64,000 nt of DNA. Origin: Klebsormidium nitens. Taxonomy: Eukaryota > Streptophyta > Klebsormidiophyceae > Klebsormidiales > Klebsormidiaceae. Numbering within the stretch: position 1 is the first letter of the stretch; every line of letters starts with the position of its first letter. The notes under the pieces were generated by a model, which ran no database searches, was not told the DNA's origin, and saw only the letters and a program-made list of their open reading frames with translations. This document shows positions 1 to 12,400 of the stretch, one piece after another. Made by a program: the position numbers and the translations under genes. The stretch spans positions 377,346 through 441,345 of the forward strand of contig DF236956.1 in the NCBI GenBank assembly GCA_000708835.1. Reading direction: 5' to 3'.

Positions 1-195
1 CCCCAACTCAGGCTTCCATTGCCCCTACCTTCCCATCCAGTGCAGATCAAGCGGCTCAGCCTTTTGGGTCCTCAGTGAGTCAGGATACTTTTGTCTCTCA
101 AGCAAAGTGTCTCAAGGAGCAATCTGCGTCGCAACATTAAGAATCAAGGCACACGTTTCCTTGATCCTTCTCGCTCGCGGCCCGTTTATCTCCAG

Positions 196-1520
196 GTCGC
201 GATACCCATTATCCCTACGATCCGAGTCGTCGTCACCGTTTCCAAGTTCCGGGAGGTTGCCCGGTTGGCTCCCCCGGGCACTGAGGAACTAGAGGAGGAT
301 GAGTTTGAGGACGCGCAGTCGGAGATGCCCAAGCGGGGCTGGATGGAGTGGGTCCGGGGAGCCCCAGGAGAGAACGAGAGCGGAGAACGGACCTCGGGGG
401 ATGGCGCGGGCGGACCGGGGGCAGGTAAGCGCAAAAATGGCTCTATTTCAATTTCATTCGTAGAGCAGCTTTTATCACTTCCTTCTTGCTTTGCTTGAAA
501 CTTCAACGAGCAATCATTGGAGCCTTAGGGGGAGCCCCAGAAAGAACTAGAGCGGAGAAGGGTCCTCGGGGGATGGTGCGGGCGGAGCGGGGGCAGGTAA
601 GTGCAGAAATGGATGTCTCTAAGAGTCGTTTGTAGAGCAGCCTTGTTCACCACCTGTTTTGGTTCTTTCCGGGCATACGGGGCATCATTTCAGGTTGAAT
701 AGAAGTTTTGTTTTGCCCTTCCATTCGCCCTGCTGCTTTGGCGAAAGGCCTTTTCCTTTTTTTGCTTTGCTTTGAATGTACACGGAGTATTCCTTTGAGC
801 TGTACGGGAACCTCCGAAGATTACGAAAGCAGAAAAGGGACCTCCGGGGATGGCGGCGCAGGGCCGGGAGCAGGTAAGCTTCTTTGGAGCAAGCCCTTTG
901 AGGTTTTATTAATAACTGAGAGCGAAAGAAAAAGGTTTGTAGTTGGGAGAAACAGCAAAAGAAAGGCAGATGCACTTGCCGAAGCTTCGATATGCTCCAA
1001 GAGAGTGGAACCGTTTGTTTAGCGCCCTTCTGACGCCATAAGCATCCTGAGGTACCGCAGAGTATTCAGAATTTCAGAAACTCAGGCATCGTGTGGCATG
1101 CCACAGTTGTGACGTGAAAAATCATACGTTCCACAATATTTCGACGTGAGATACGGAGAAGCCCCATCACCAATAGTCTCGATGTTTCCTTTTCCCTCCG
1201 CAGCAGCCTTTTCAGTGTTCTGACTCCCTACGACAGCTTCGGAGTGCTCCTCCGAACTTCTGTTTCTATCTTCCGCAACCTTCCGGAAAACACCTGAGAT
1301 TCGTCAAAGACTCGAGGTTATTCGGGTCATTGACAAGAGAGATGACAACAAAACCCAGTTCACTCTTCAAATTGCAGCGGACGCCTTCGCAATCCCGGCA
1401 GACTACGCTTGGGTGAGCAGCGAGGAGAAGAGGAGGCGGGACCGAGAAAAGAAGCAGCAGAAGAGGTTGAAAAAAGGGAAGGGCAAGGTAGGCAGTAGCG
1501 AGCAGAACCAAAAGGGCTAG
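196..1520 (+). CDS. Ankyrin-repeat/GPCR-chaperone (ANKRD13-like, plant type) protein, C-terminal end only
   Basis: Two 3' exons are visible, 196-424 and 1378-1520 (stop TAG at 1518). The acceptor before 196 is ctccag; the donor after 424 is GTAAGC; the acceptor before 1378 is ttgcag. The junction is phase 1 and rebuilds a GCG codon, so the frame runs through. The first exon encodes VAIPIIPTIRVVVTVSKF, a hallmark of the GPCR-chaperone domain found after ankyrin repeats in plant and animal ANKRD13-type proteins, followed by an acidic stretch and a WMEWVRG motif. The last exon encodes FAIPADYAWVSSEEKRRR and a Lys-rich tail, matching the usual C-terminus of the plant members. The ankyrin repeats and start codon lie before the window. 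I could not place an exon in 1-195. ANKRD13 proteins elsewhere are ubiquitin-binding trafficking adaptors; the role here is inferred. The intron (425-1377) carries two echo copies of the donor end. Confidence 0.8.
531..880 (+). repeat. Two echo copies of the exon end plus 5' splice site (ankyrin-type gene)
   Basis: The stretch 358-440 (exon end, donor and first intron bases) recurs at 531-612 and, more degraded, at about 801-879. The copied donors follow positions 596 and 873, so the steps are 172 and 277 bp. The copies keep the GCAGGTAAG-like donor context and the GGGGATGG..GCGGG exon bases. They lie wholly in the intron and would not extend the reading frame usefully. Confidence 0.8.
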
Positions 1521-3043
1521 GGCGTTGCCAGCGTAGATTGTGTTAGCAAGTCCATCACCTGGCTGTGGCTTAGTTCAACGTCTGTCAATACATGCTAGCA
1601 TAAGCCCGCTTAGGGAGTTCAGTCAGGTTTCAAAGCTCAGAAATTGCAGAAAATCGAGCCGCAATCGAGCCAGCGCAAGAGGGCAGAGCATGTATAGAAC
1701 GATGCGTCAGCCGAAGGTGACCGTTCATGGACCGTCAATTTCTTCAATCGAGCTCACTCAGTGCAATTGATCCTGAAGTTGGACATTGTATTAAATTTTC
1801 GTGATCCAGATGTTGTATCACCGTTATAGCGATCGACGTACTTGCGGACCTGAAATGCGAGGCATGATGTCATACGAATGCAGCGCACGGACTGATCCAG
1901 GTGCTCGTGCAGTGGTACTAGCGCTGGCCCGGGCGCCATGCATGATTGCCATGTAAAGCGCACGATGGCGCTTGTCAGAAGCACGTACGTGGCAGCGTCC
2001 ACACCTGTACTGCCGCTCGTGGATAATGAAATTTCAGGTGCCATTCCGACGTACAAGCAACTTAACCTGCGAGTCGCATGAATTGGAATTCCGTGGAAGC
2101 TTCAATAAAACGGGCTAGCCTGAGCTTTCTGTGAGTCTCGGTTATCGAGGCATGCCACGATGCGGCATGATCGACTAACTTATGTACCTCTACTTTGGTA
2201 TACATATGACATCGAGACTAAATGATTAAAGGTATGATTGACGTGACGCGCTGGCATGCACTAACTCTAGCAATTCTACAAATGACACCTTCAATCACTC
2301 GAAATGGGTATCGCATGTGTGCAACTTACTGCCTTCACTCGAGCCAGCGCGCTTTCGATCAAATTTGAAATCGAGCTGACAAGCCTGCACTAAGACAGCT
2401 AGGCTAGTCTATTCCGACATGGCAACGGACCCGTTTCCTTCAGTGCGTGCACGGTGCCACGTGTGAAATTGCAGCTGCAGTCGGTGTGAGTTCATGGCGC
2501 AGTCTCGTCGTACTTTCGCTTTGTTTTTGATATTGTTCGGCGTCCCATCTGATCCCGTTTCTAGCTAACAGCAGTCCCCCACAGGTATATGATCAACGCA
2601 TGAATGTTCTACAATGTAATAAAGTACATCATGCGTCATGTCATTGGCCACCGGTTGACATGTTAAGCTGCAACTGACGTGTCTTTCCTTGTTCGGAAGC
2701 GCACTCTTCACGGGCCTCCGTTCGCAGAGCTGCGTATTGCTCTTTCAGATGCAGGATCTGCGCAGAAGAGGATATGACGTAAGCAAGTGCGGTCTCCTCG
2801 TCAGCGATACTTGATTATGAAAACGGCACGGTGTGAGGTCTACAAGTTTCAAAAGTAAAATGTGCTTAATGTTGGATCACCCAACACTACTGTGGTTGTA
2901 ATTGAGCAGTGGGCTGGATGCAAAAATTATTTTGGATAGAAACCACGCAAGAGAAAGTTTAAGAGGACTTGTTGCCAGTTTGAAGACGTCAGAACAAGGT
3001 GAATCGACCAGAGAGGTAGTCACAAGCGGAGACTCCCTCGTAC
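1521..3043. other. Intergenic, nothing supported
   Basis: This lies between the 3' end of the ankyrin-type gene and the 3' end of the convergent phytochelatin synthase gene. I see only short open frames with no recognisable family, no splice-consistent exon chain and no clear repeat. Composition is mixed to AT-rich. Confidence 0.5.
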
Positions 3044-6000
3044 TTACTTCGCCCACTGCCGAATCACCTTTAACCTCCTGCTTATGTGATGCACAAGGAT
3101 GTGCTGACGTCGGCAGAGAGTGCTATTGAGGAGTCTCACCTCACTGTGCAACGGGCTGTTCAGGCAACATGTGTTCGTCAGGGACTGAAGCTCTTCACGG
3201 ACAGTCGCGTCTTTTGCGGACGCCCACACCTCGCTCTGGCAGACGAGCAGCAAGACCGTCACCAGGTCGACACGTGTCGGTCCGTCAGTGGCTGGAACCG
3301 GTTCGGTCAGCGGATCCTCCGCTAGCAGAGTGTTTTCTCTGCTTCGTTCTATGGAACTTGAATCAAAGCGCCCCGTTCCGTTGGTCAATTTATCCGGCCC
3401 TGTTCCGTTGATGCCATTGTTTGGCACTGCTACGGCCGTTTCTCCCAAACCTGAAACTCCAGCCCCTTCTGATTCCGAATCTTTCTCCATCTCCGATTGT
3501 GCATAACGTACTTGTGGTACGCCCACTTCGTCGAACTCTTGTTCCGCCGACGCTTCCATTCTCGCTCGCTTCGCTGCGGGCTCTAAGTCTCTCTGCCCTT
3601 CGAAGTCTCTGCTTTTGTCGACTGACGTCACGCCATGTCTCTCGACAAAAGTGCCACGTGTCTCGTTGGAAGTATCCCTGTTATTGTCTACCGTCGGATC
3701 GTCACAGTCGAGGGGTCCTCTTGGCTCGATGCTGGTTTTAAGCCTTCGCTCTGTTTGCCGCGTCACCCAGCTTGACACCAGCCGGAAGATTCGCAGCGAC
3801 CGCAGCTGTCTAAGGATTTGGTCCTGCAAGGCGAGAAGCTGATTCGGTTTCTTAAAGAACAGCTCGATTTGTTGGGTCTGAAACGGATAATTGCTGCAAA
3901 AATCCACAATCTGTGCTAACATCAAGCGGATATAGACCGTAGCGTCCGAGTTAGGTTAGGTTCCCAGTTGACTTATGAGTCCTTGGTCCTTGATCCAGGG
4001 TTTTGAGGAAGGTGGATTTGAGGCCTATGCGCACACGCAGGGTGACGGGATCTGTACGGGTTGGTTGTCAACTCGATCGAAAGGGCGAAGTCCCTTCTGG
4101 CAAATTGCGATCGAAGCCTCCGCTTGTTAAGAAATCTAGGCTCTCTTACTGCTCTATTTCGACAACGTTCTATCTTGGTTCCCGTCAGGTTTGCGTCAAC
4201 GGGATCCTACTTCGACACTGAAATTTCGGGCGAAGAGATAAAATGAGCGGCGATATGCAAAGACAATCGCCCTACAACCTAAAGTCAGTTCGAAGGGGTC
4301 CGACCAGAGGCGTCTCAACCATGCACTAAGACACAGAATCACGCACATTCCATGTTTGTAAACAGCTGTCTCCGCTAGCTTGACGGCAGGGAGCACAGCC
4401 ATCTCTGTGGCAACATCACAAGAGAAGGATTCTCCTGGTCGAAGCAAAAGCAAGTCCAACAACCTAAACCAGGCGCTAAACAAGTGGCTACCTTGACGGC
4501 CTCCACAACCTGCCCCTCCCGCGGCACCAACGCGTCCTCGCCAACTGGCGCCACCGCCCGCATCCACGTCAGCAAGTGGGTGACGTCATCCGGCAGGTCC
4601 TCGAGGACCGCGCCGAGCGCCTGCTCCCCGGTGCTGACGTCAGCACGACGGAGCACGTCGGAGATGCCCGTCGAGGCGTATGCTGCCACCGCCCACCATT
4701 CAGGATCGGGTCGGGCCTGGGAAGGAGGGGAAAATTGCCTCATGGATCAGTGCTGCAGAAAGTATTCAGGAACGATGTCTTAGGTTCCCGTTGAGACGTT
4801 TCTTGCCGCCTTCTTGCCCCTTCATGAGTGTCGGGACGAATCTGGAGGGACGAGGGTCGGTTCGCGAGAAAATACACTCAAGAGAGTTCCGGGAGTTGAG
4901 CTTAGACAAGCGACACTCCGTAAGTCTGTCTGAAGAATCTTAGTGAGCAACAAGCAGCGAGGTTGAGAGCCTCTTTCCAGACCGCTGTCTTGAAAGCGCT
5001 TTTTTCCAGGCAACTTTCGTCGACGCAACCTGGTTCCTCCCCTGCTTCCTACACAATTGTCTTTCCGCATCATCCAACCCTTTCTCCACTCGAGTTGCTT
5101 CGACGGAGAGGGGTATCGAACAACAGGCCGAAATATCAGCAGAGAATTGAGCGCGGGATGTCAGGAGGACGCAAGAGGGGGTCGACGGGAACTGTCTACT
5201 CTTTGATCCTTTGTATGAGCTCTGGTACTCTAATGATGTGAATTTCAGCGAGCGTACTAATCGTGTAAAAATTCGAGCAGCCTGGGGATCAGTAGAAGAG
5301 AGGACTCCCCAGCGGGCCAGTAGGGAGCCATGAATTTATCTAAGATATACCTCTGAAAACCCGAAAGCTTGAGCAAAGGAAGACTCGAGATGCACCCGAA
5401 GCATACCAGGCTGAAGAGAGCGGCAGACGGCTGCGCCGGGGGCGTCAGCATGACGTAGCCCCGGGACTCCCCGGTCACTTTGTCGATCTGCTGCATGGCC
5501 TGCCATAGGAGCGGCAGGGGCACCCAGTGGGGGGGGTACTTGAACCGGGCCACGTCGAGAATGAGCACCAAGTCGCGCGCAGCGTGATACCCCCCGATGG
5601 GTGAGAAATGGCCATCACCCGTCTGTGATGTGAGACGGAAAGGAATGGTTACGATGATTCTTCTGCTATCACTTGCTTCTGAGGGCGTGAAGGGTAGTAT
5701 TCTTGGGACTGCGGGACAAGAGGAGTAGCCGCCCTCTAGATGTAACAAGGGAGTAGAACATAGAGTGTGTGGCTCCCGTTTGCGCCTGGAAAGGATGATG
5801 AGGTCTTAGTCAAGTATCTCTTCCGCTTACTGGATGATTGAGACTAAGCTTTCTCCTTTCTCGTTGTGATGAACAAGCGGCTAATTTGAGATGAAATTTG
5901 AAACTCGTACTTTCATTGACCAGCTTTTCTGCTTCTCAGTCTCTTGCTTCTCTTTGGAGCCTTCTGGGGCCGACACAAAAAAGAGATTTCAAGAAACATC

Positions 6001-7262
6001 TCTCAAAAACGCTCCTGTCGCAACTGACCTATAAAGGAAAAGTGGGACTCTGAAAGAACTTGGATTCTCGTTCCGCCGTTCACAGTAAAGCCGCCCGTTT
6101 CCTCCAAAGTCTCTCTTGCGAAGACATCTCAATCGCACCAAAAATGGTAGTCGACGAAGTATCAATGGTTGCACTCATTGAGAGGATCTTTCCAGATAAA
6201 GAACGGTTGTTAATGGAAGAAAGTAGAGGTGTAAGGAGAGCGAAAAGCTTCAAGAGGGGAAGGAAAAAGAAGCAAACGACCTCGCCTGCAGGAACGCCCT
6301 CCTGCTGTACGCCACGATTATATGCCCCTCCCCACCTGCGGTTGCGCGCTGCACATCTTCTCGGAACCCCCCCTCGCTCCCGCCACTCGCAAGCACGCTT
6401 TTCACCCCCGCACCCGCACACCGGGCTAAACACACCAGCTTATTGAACACGATGCCGTCTTTCTTGATCTTTTCTAACGGTTCGCAGCAGTCCAAGAGCG
6501 CTTCGTCGTACCAGCGCCAGGGACCTTTCCACGTGCGCCCGGGATCGATCGATAGGGCGTTGAGCGCGACGGAGAGGGAGGCGAGGCCGCAGTACGCGGG
6601 TTCGGCTTGGGTTTGGAACTGGGCGATGAGGGGGAAGAAGCCGGCGAGGCCGCCTGATACGAGGGCCTCCGCAAAGATTGTCTGCAGCATACAATAAGGA
6701 GGTTGAAAGGCCACTCCCCGAAGGGGGGGGGACACAAGGCTCTGTGCGTTTTGGCTCACAGATGCCTCCGTCCATGTTACGATCGTGTGCAGACAACAAG
6801 GGACAGTTTCTCAGGCAATCCTTGCTCTGATGAAGTTCTCGCCTTTGATGAAGTCCATCATGCTGACGAAATGAGCGATCCTTGGAGAATATATCAGAGA
6901 AAGATCCCCTGTGTACATGTTCAACTCTACTCCAGCCGGCCTTTGCACATGAGTGCTCAAATTGCTGCTCGGAAGAACGGGCGATGGCCTCGAAACTCGA
7001 ATCTGATTAGCGGTGCCATTCTGAGACCTGGGAGCTATCGCAATGATACTGGGCGACGTGAGTCCACAGCTTCCCGCCAAAGGGATTGACAGCTGTCGTG
7101 TAGAACACCCACCTTCCCTTCCTCAGAGGCAAAGTCGATGGCAGGGGGAGACGGGAGCTGGCGTCTGTAGAAGGAGGGCTGAGCTGGCGCTGTCTCCTGC
7201 ATCAGACCTGCGGGGGGAGTAGGCCCCGAGAGCCGCCCCGCACACTTGCAGTCGGCCAACAT
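3044..7262 (-). CDS. PCS: Phytochelatin synthase (glutathione gamma-glutamylcysteinyltransferase)
   Basis: Makes phytochelatins (gamma-Glu-Cys)n-Gly from glutathione for cytosolic metal chelation (EC 2.3.2.15). Exons in transcript order: 7262-7113, 6681-6286, 5622-5407, 4716-4492, about 4402-4347, about 3893-3044; the first four boundaries are firm, the fifth exon and last acceptor tentative. Exon 1 holds the N-terminal SFYRRQLPSPPAIDF motif. Exon 2 holds PAYCGLASLSVALNAL with the catalytic Cys, and WKGPWRWYDE. Exon 3 holds GHFSPIGGYHAARD with the catalytic His, and LDVARFKYPPHW with the catalytic Asp. Exon 4 begins the variable C-terminal domain. The last exon ends with a stretch resembling the family's terminal region. 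The alternative start at 7202 (MQETAPAQ) is nearer the usual N-terminus length. Exon 2 ends in a probable GC donor. Total length is about 610-630 aa against roughly 485 in Arabidopsis; the excess is an acidic low-complexity insert in the last exon. Confidence 0.9.
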
Positions 7263-8001
7263 GTTGGAGCAGTATTGCCCTTCAATTCTCTGCTTATGTA
7301 GCGGCTAAACCATTCTGCTTTTACCAGCTGGCGCACCCGATGTAATCTCCTCTGTCTGGAGATCCCAGCAAAATTGGGAAAGGCGCCCGACGGGAAGGAG
7401 TTGGCAGCTGTCAAGCTAGCTGTCTGCTTTTGAAAGGGTCTGCCAGGGACCCTGGTCTAAATCATCTTGTAAGTGGGCAGCTCAAGCTCCTTGGGCATCC
7501 CAGCTGGATCACGTTTCAATTGTGTCCAAAAGCGTTGTACCGTATCAGTTGCAGCCTTCGGAAAACGCCGTCAAAAACCAAACCTGCTGAGCTTGGTGTT
7601 CGATGTAGTGCCATTCACCACGTGTCTTCTAGCTCTAGTAGCTGACACTTGAAAGGCATTTAATGCAGTTGATTGTCACTAAAGGGGTGGCAGACGGTTT
7701 GGCTGAGACAATTCAGCGAAGACGTCTGAAATTTGAATGCAATGCTGAGAGGGACACAGAGCTAGCAGCTCAACGTTCAAGGACCGACAGTTGAAAGCAT
7801 GCTGGTTGACTCTTCCGCTTCTTCCGCTTCCTCTGCCTCGGATCCCCCTGTGCGAATAACGTCAGCAACCGAGGAAGAAGTGCAAGCCAACAACCATTAC
7901 CGCCGCATTTTGACGATGTAATGAAGAGGCGTTTTTATTTCGCGGCGATCTCCCGCCTGGAAACGGTAAAATGCCGTTTGTGATATCACCGACGCGTTGC
8001 T
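7263..8001. other. Upstream region of phytochelatin synthase, no gene seen
   Basis: This lies between the first PCS exon and the 5'-truncated LINE fragment. It should contain the PCS promoter, but I cannot point to a defined TATA box or metal-response element. Short frames here match nothing known to me. Confidence 0.4.
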
Positions 8002-8670
8002 GTGCAGTATATAGGCTCCTGGGATAGGGCTGTGCAGTCGCTTAGTGCTGCTGGCTTACGAGCTTGTCATGCTTTACGTCAGCGATGCGCGGAGATTCGC
8101 CTGTATGATCCACGATTGAGAGGAGAGTTATTTGACAGTTTAGTAGTACCCGTTTTGATGCACGGAGCGGAGGTTTGGGGGGCTACATCGCGGGTCAGCA
8201 TGACCAGTTTCGGAGATCAGGAGAGAGATGCGACCGAGCAGGTGCATCGCGGGTTCTTTAGAGGTCTTCTCGGGGTGAGAGCTAGCACGTCAGGGATTTC
8301 GATCCTCGGCGAGTTTGGTCGGTTTCCACTTTTAATGCGTAGGGTCAGAGCCATTTCATTGTATTATAATCGCTTGATTGATTTGCGTGGTAGTGGTAGG
8401 TTAATTGATTTAGCATTTCAGGATAGCGTGCAATTGTGGAAGGAGTGGGAGTTCATGCATGATAGTGCAGCATTACCTGGTACTCGGCACTCTACGCCGA
8501 GAGTTAGAGGCTGGTACGGCGATACTATACATATGCTAGGTGGTCTTGGCTATCGTACTGCAGACCTGCTGCGCTGAGGCGAGTGGGATGTTCCATCGAT
8601 GATATTGGATCTGCAGAGACGTTATTTGACGGGCTCGCACAGATTGGGGTCAGTCAAACAGACTTACGAT

Positions 8671-8678
8671 AGATTGAG
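8671..8678. repeat. Left 8-bp target-site duplication
   Basis: AGATTGAG directly abuts the left terminal inverted repeat and is identical to 15291-15298. Removing the element and one copy restores the LINE reading frame. Confidence 0.92.
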
Positions 8679-8709
8679 CCCGAGGTGGCAACTGCCTATT
8701 TTAAAACAT
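8679..8709. repeat. Left terminal inverted repeat
   Basis: It begins CCCGAGGTGGCAACTGCC and runs into a TATTTTAAAACA block. The first 15 bases match the right end perfectly in inverted orientation; the rest is imperfect. Confidence 0.9.
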
Positions 8710-9493
8710 GGTATCTGCGAACTAAAACAGCGTCGTTGGCTGTTTTACAACGTTTTACTAGCGTTTTAAAACGTTTTGGGCGTTTTAAAATGCATTTCAA
8801 AGATTTGCCGCCATGACCTCTTGATTGCATTTTTTTCTTGTTTTTTCTTGTTTTATTCGTATGTGTCACCTATCCGGACATGTGCCATCCTTCAACTGAG
8901 TGGATTGACATGATATCATGAAGATATAAGTTGATTCAACATACATATCAGTGCACATGCACATGCCTGATTTGGTTAATAAGAACACTGAACGGTTAGG
9001 AGTTTAATGCTTCAATGCTGCAATAAATAAGTTGGATTCAACTAAATCAACTACCTAAATAAAACGTTGAGATGTAATTACGGAAGTAAGACTTGCAAAT
9101 ATATGCATCCGCTATATACCACATATCCGTTAGTTCAGGTCACATGCAATTAGTGACCGGACTCGGGTTGCATATGTTGAAAAGAAACCATTAAATGAGT
9201 GAACCGCACATGCCGCATGTTTTAACACTAGCAGGTTTACGATCGTTTGCATCGCAACCAATTTGCATTTGCACTGCTTAAGTAAGTTGCTTTATCTGCT
9301 GAAGTACGCTATAATAATGGAGTAGACGGCTTGGGCTGTCCAAGCTTTGGGCTTGATATGCTATCGAGATAAGCGCCGTGTACATAGTTACTGTACAATG
9401 TTTCGGATCTTGAGCTAAAATCCGACTCAATAAACATTCTTCACTGGCCCGGGACTGGCCCTCTCTACAAGAAAGAGTGACGGCTTATTGAGT

Positions 9494-12400
9494 CTACCGT
9501 AAAACCACCCGAGTGGCTCTGCGTCCACCCCTCGTGACATGTTGCGTTGTCTCGACCCCGTTATTCTCTCCTGCCACTGCAACCGAGTTCTGCTCCCTCC
9601 AAATTTGTCTTACTGATTGCGGCATGTCTGGCCGTGTCTGGTCGACATCTTGCCTCACAAAAGCATCTAACACTGCCAGATCCCCCGGCTCCAACTCGTA
9701 GTGCCCTTGGTCCGTGAGCGGGCTCAACTTTATTGTGCATAAAATGGCAGTTAGAGGCATCGGATCCGCCTCCCCCTCGTCTTCATAGCCCCCGTACTGA
9801 TAGGCGAGGCGGGTTGCGTCCACAGCCTTGTAGTATTTCAGGATGACTTCCACTCCAGCCTCTCGTGTTGCTTCTGCAATTGATACAGGCCGATGATAGT
9901 CAATGCGTGCCCCACCAGACGTGACCTTGAACATTTTCTGTACTCGAGCAAGAAACCAAGCAGTCTTGTCGTCACTGGAAAGCAGCTCAATAGCCACATC
10001 ATCGAACAGACCGACTTCTTTGCCCTCTGCGTCGGAATCAGTAACGGCCTCAACCGAGGAGCCTGCACGCTGCGTGCTAGCCTGTACTCGTCTCAAACGA
10101 TCTAGTGACAAGTGCTCAGGAGCCGCGTTCAGTTCACTAATCAGACGTGCCTTGTACACCAAGCCCTTTCCGGGGACTTCGACCGTTGTACTCGTCTTTT
10201 CCCGGACTGAGGAATCGGTGCCATCCGTGCTTGCATCCCCAATTTCTTGAAAAGCATCCAAGATCGACGAACGGATTACCACAGCCTCTTCACTTGCAAG
10301 ATCAAGCTCAGTGCAAGAGCTCATTCCAGCATCGATGGGCAGAGGCGTTGCGAGAGAGGGCTGAAGACTTATCTGCACCGCTGCTGACGTGGCACCGCGC
10401 CCGCGCTCCGGTATGGCAGGCTGCGCCGCTGCTGACGTGGCACCGCCCCCGCGCTCCGATACGGCAGGCTGCACCGCTGCTGACGTGGCACCGCCCCCGC
10501 GCTCCGGTACGGCAGGCTGCGCCGCTGCTGACGTGGCACCGCGCCCGCGCTCCGGTACGGCAGGCTGCGCCGCTGCTGACGTGGCACCGCGCCCGCTTGA
10601 CGATGCGACGGTGTTGGCAGCCTCCGGGTCGAGCTCTTCGTCCGTGATCAGCTCGTCCGCCAGGGACTCCGATTCGGAGAGCGACGCTGGCCAGGGGTCG
10701 GTCCACTTCCGTGCGGCCTGCAGGACAGGAACCATTCCGGCAGTTAGTGCTCGGTCGCGCGCCATTGCCAGCCCTGCAGCCCAAGCTTCCACAAGCTTCT
10801 CATCCGGAACTGATTCGTAGTCCTTCATGTTAGCACGCATGCTCAGAGTCCCGTTAACTTCCAGCCAAAAAAGCTTTCGCCTTCTCGACGTGACAAACAA
10901 CGGACTGTCCTCATCCACTTTGATCTGCTCCAAACGGGCCACGTGACTGATCCTTTCTAGTGCCTCCCCAAAGGTGAAATTGTGCTTGTTCCGGACCCAC
11001 TGACCCATGAGAGAAAAGATGCTCTCAACACAATCACTGCTCGCCTTCTCCAAACACACATCCAAATGCGAGAAGCGATCACGCATGACACGGATCAGAT
11101 TGACAGCAAAATGGCAGCTGATCAGCAGGTCGGTCTGCCCTTCTCGAGTCAACCAGTTCTTCTTGAGAGTGTGGCCAAAGCCGCGGTGGCGAATGAACTC
11201 GGAACCCATGTAGACGATGTTGGCCACGAAAGACGCCAGCACCACCCGCTGGTACAGGGAGTCGACTCCATAGAACACCTGCAAGAAGGAGTGGATGACT
11301 TCAAGATGCAGCATGGTTCCTGTAACATCTTCTTGGACGCGCCTTCCATCAGGAAGGGTGAATCCTGCTTGCAACTTCTCGAGGCAGCTCAACACTCGCA
11401 ACGAAGCAGCGCGCTGCACAGCAGCAACGCTCTGCTTATCGCGGACATCCACATCTTCTTCAAGCAAACCGTGCTCAGACTTCGGAAACACGGACATCAC
11501 AAGCCTAAGATGGTTTATTGTGGCAAGATGTGTGCCCCAATAAACGTTTCTGGAAGCGACAAGGAGAGGGTTTCTGAGCTTCTTCCCAATGTGGAAAGGA
11601 TCCTGATCCATCATGACAGGATACCCGTTCACAACCTCTGCCTTCATGATAAACCCCGGGCACTCCAAACCATAAGTACCTCGAGCAATACTCTGCAGCA
11701 TGCATTTGACTCTCCGTCGATCACCATCAGAGGCGTGCGACACCAACACTCCTATCTCAGCAAAGTGGGTGACCAGGAAAGACCTCACCTGATCCCAACG
11801 CTGCTGAATGCTCACATGGGTGAACGTGTTGCACGTTGGCAGTATCGCCAGCACTAAAGTCGGCAGATCTGCGCACAGGACGTTAAGCGCGACCACGAAG
11901 CACATTGTGCCCGTAGCATATGTGTCGAAAGCGCCAACGATGCTCTCATAGCTCGCCGCACTCGGATTGCAATCGAAGGTGCAGACATGCGGAGAGCCAT
12001 CAACAGCTTTGGGTCCGCAAAACCCATCAATGCAGTCGGTGCGGCAATTCCAAGTTGCTGAAGCAATGCACGCGGTTTCGTCTTCACTCACCTCGAGAGG
12101 TACCTTACCAATGATGCCCTTCTTGGCCATGAGTTGCTTGAGCAACCCTGCCAAGTGCTCAAAAGTCGACTCCTGCAGCAAGCCAACGTACAGCAGCGCG
12201 TCTTTCCTGTACAAGGATTTGCATGTGTTGATTGCAGGGCCCAACAGGTTCACATTCAGGAAGTTTGCCACGAGTGGACCACCAAATTGCTGCAGGCATT
12301 CATACATGAGCTTGCTGCTGCGACTGTGCCGCTTACCAGTACCCTTGCCATCATGCTCGTGCACAGTGAGCAGGTTCTTGCCAAGATCAAGAAGAAAGTT

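Noticed and set aside
1-139. Open stretch at the left edge as a further exon of the ankyrin-type gene
   Set aside because: It has no similarity to the sequence expected before VAIPIIPTIRVVV and no donor that fits the phase of the 196 acceptor.
10982-11857. 291-residue plus-strand frame inside the transposon
   Set aside because: Antisense shadow of the transposase; the minus strand has the conserved motifs and the splice-consistent frame.
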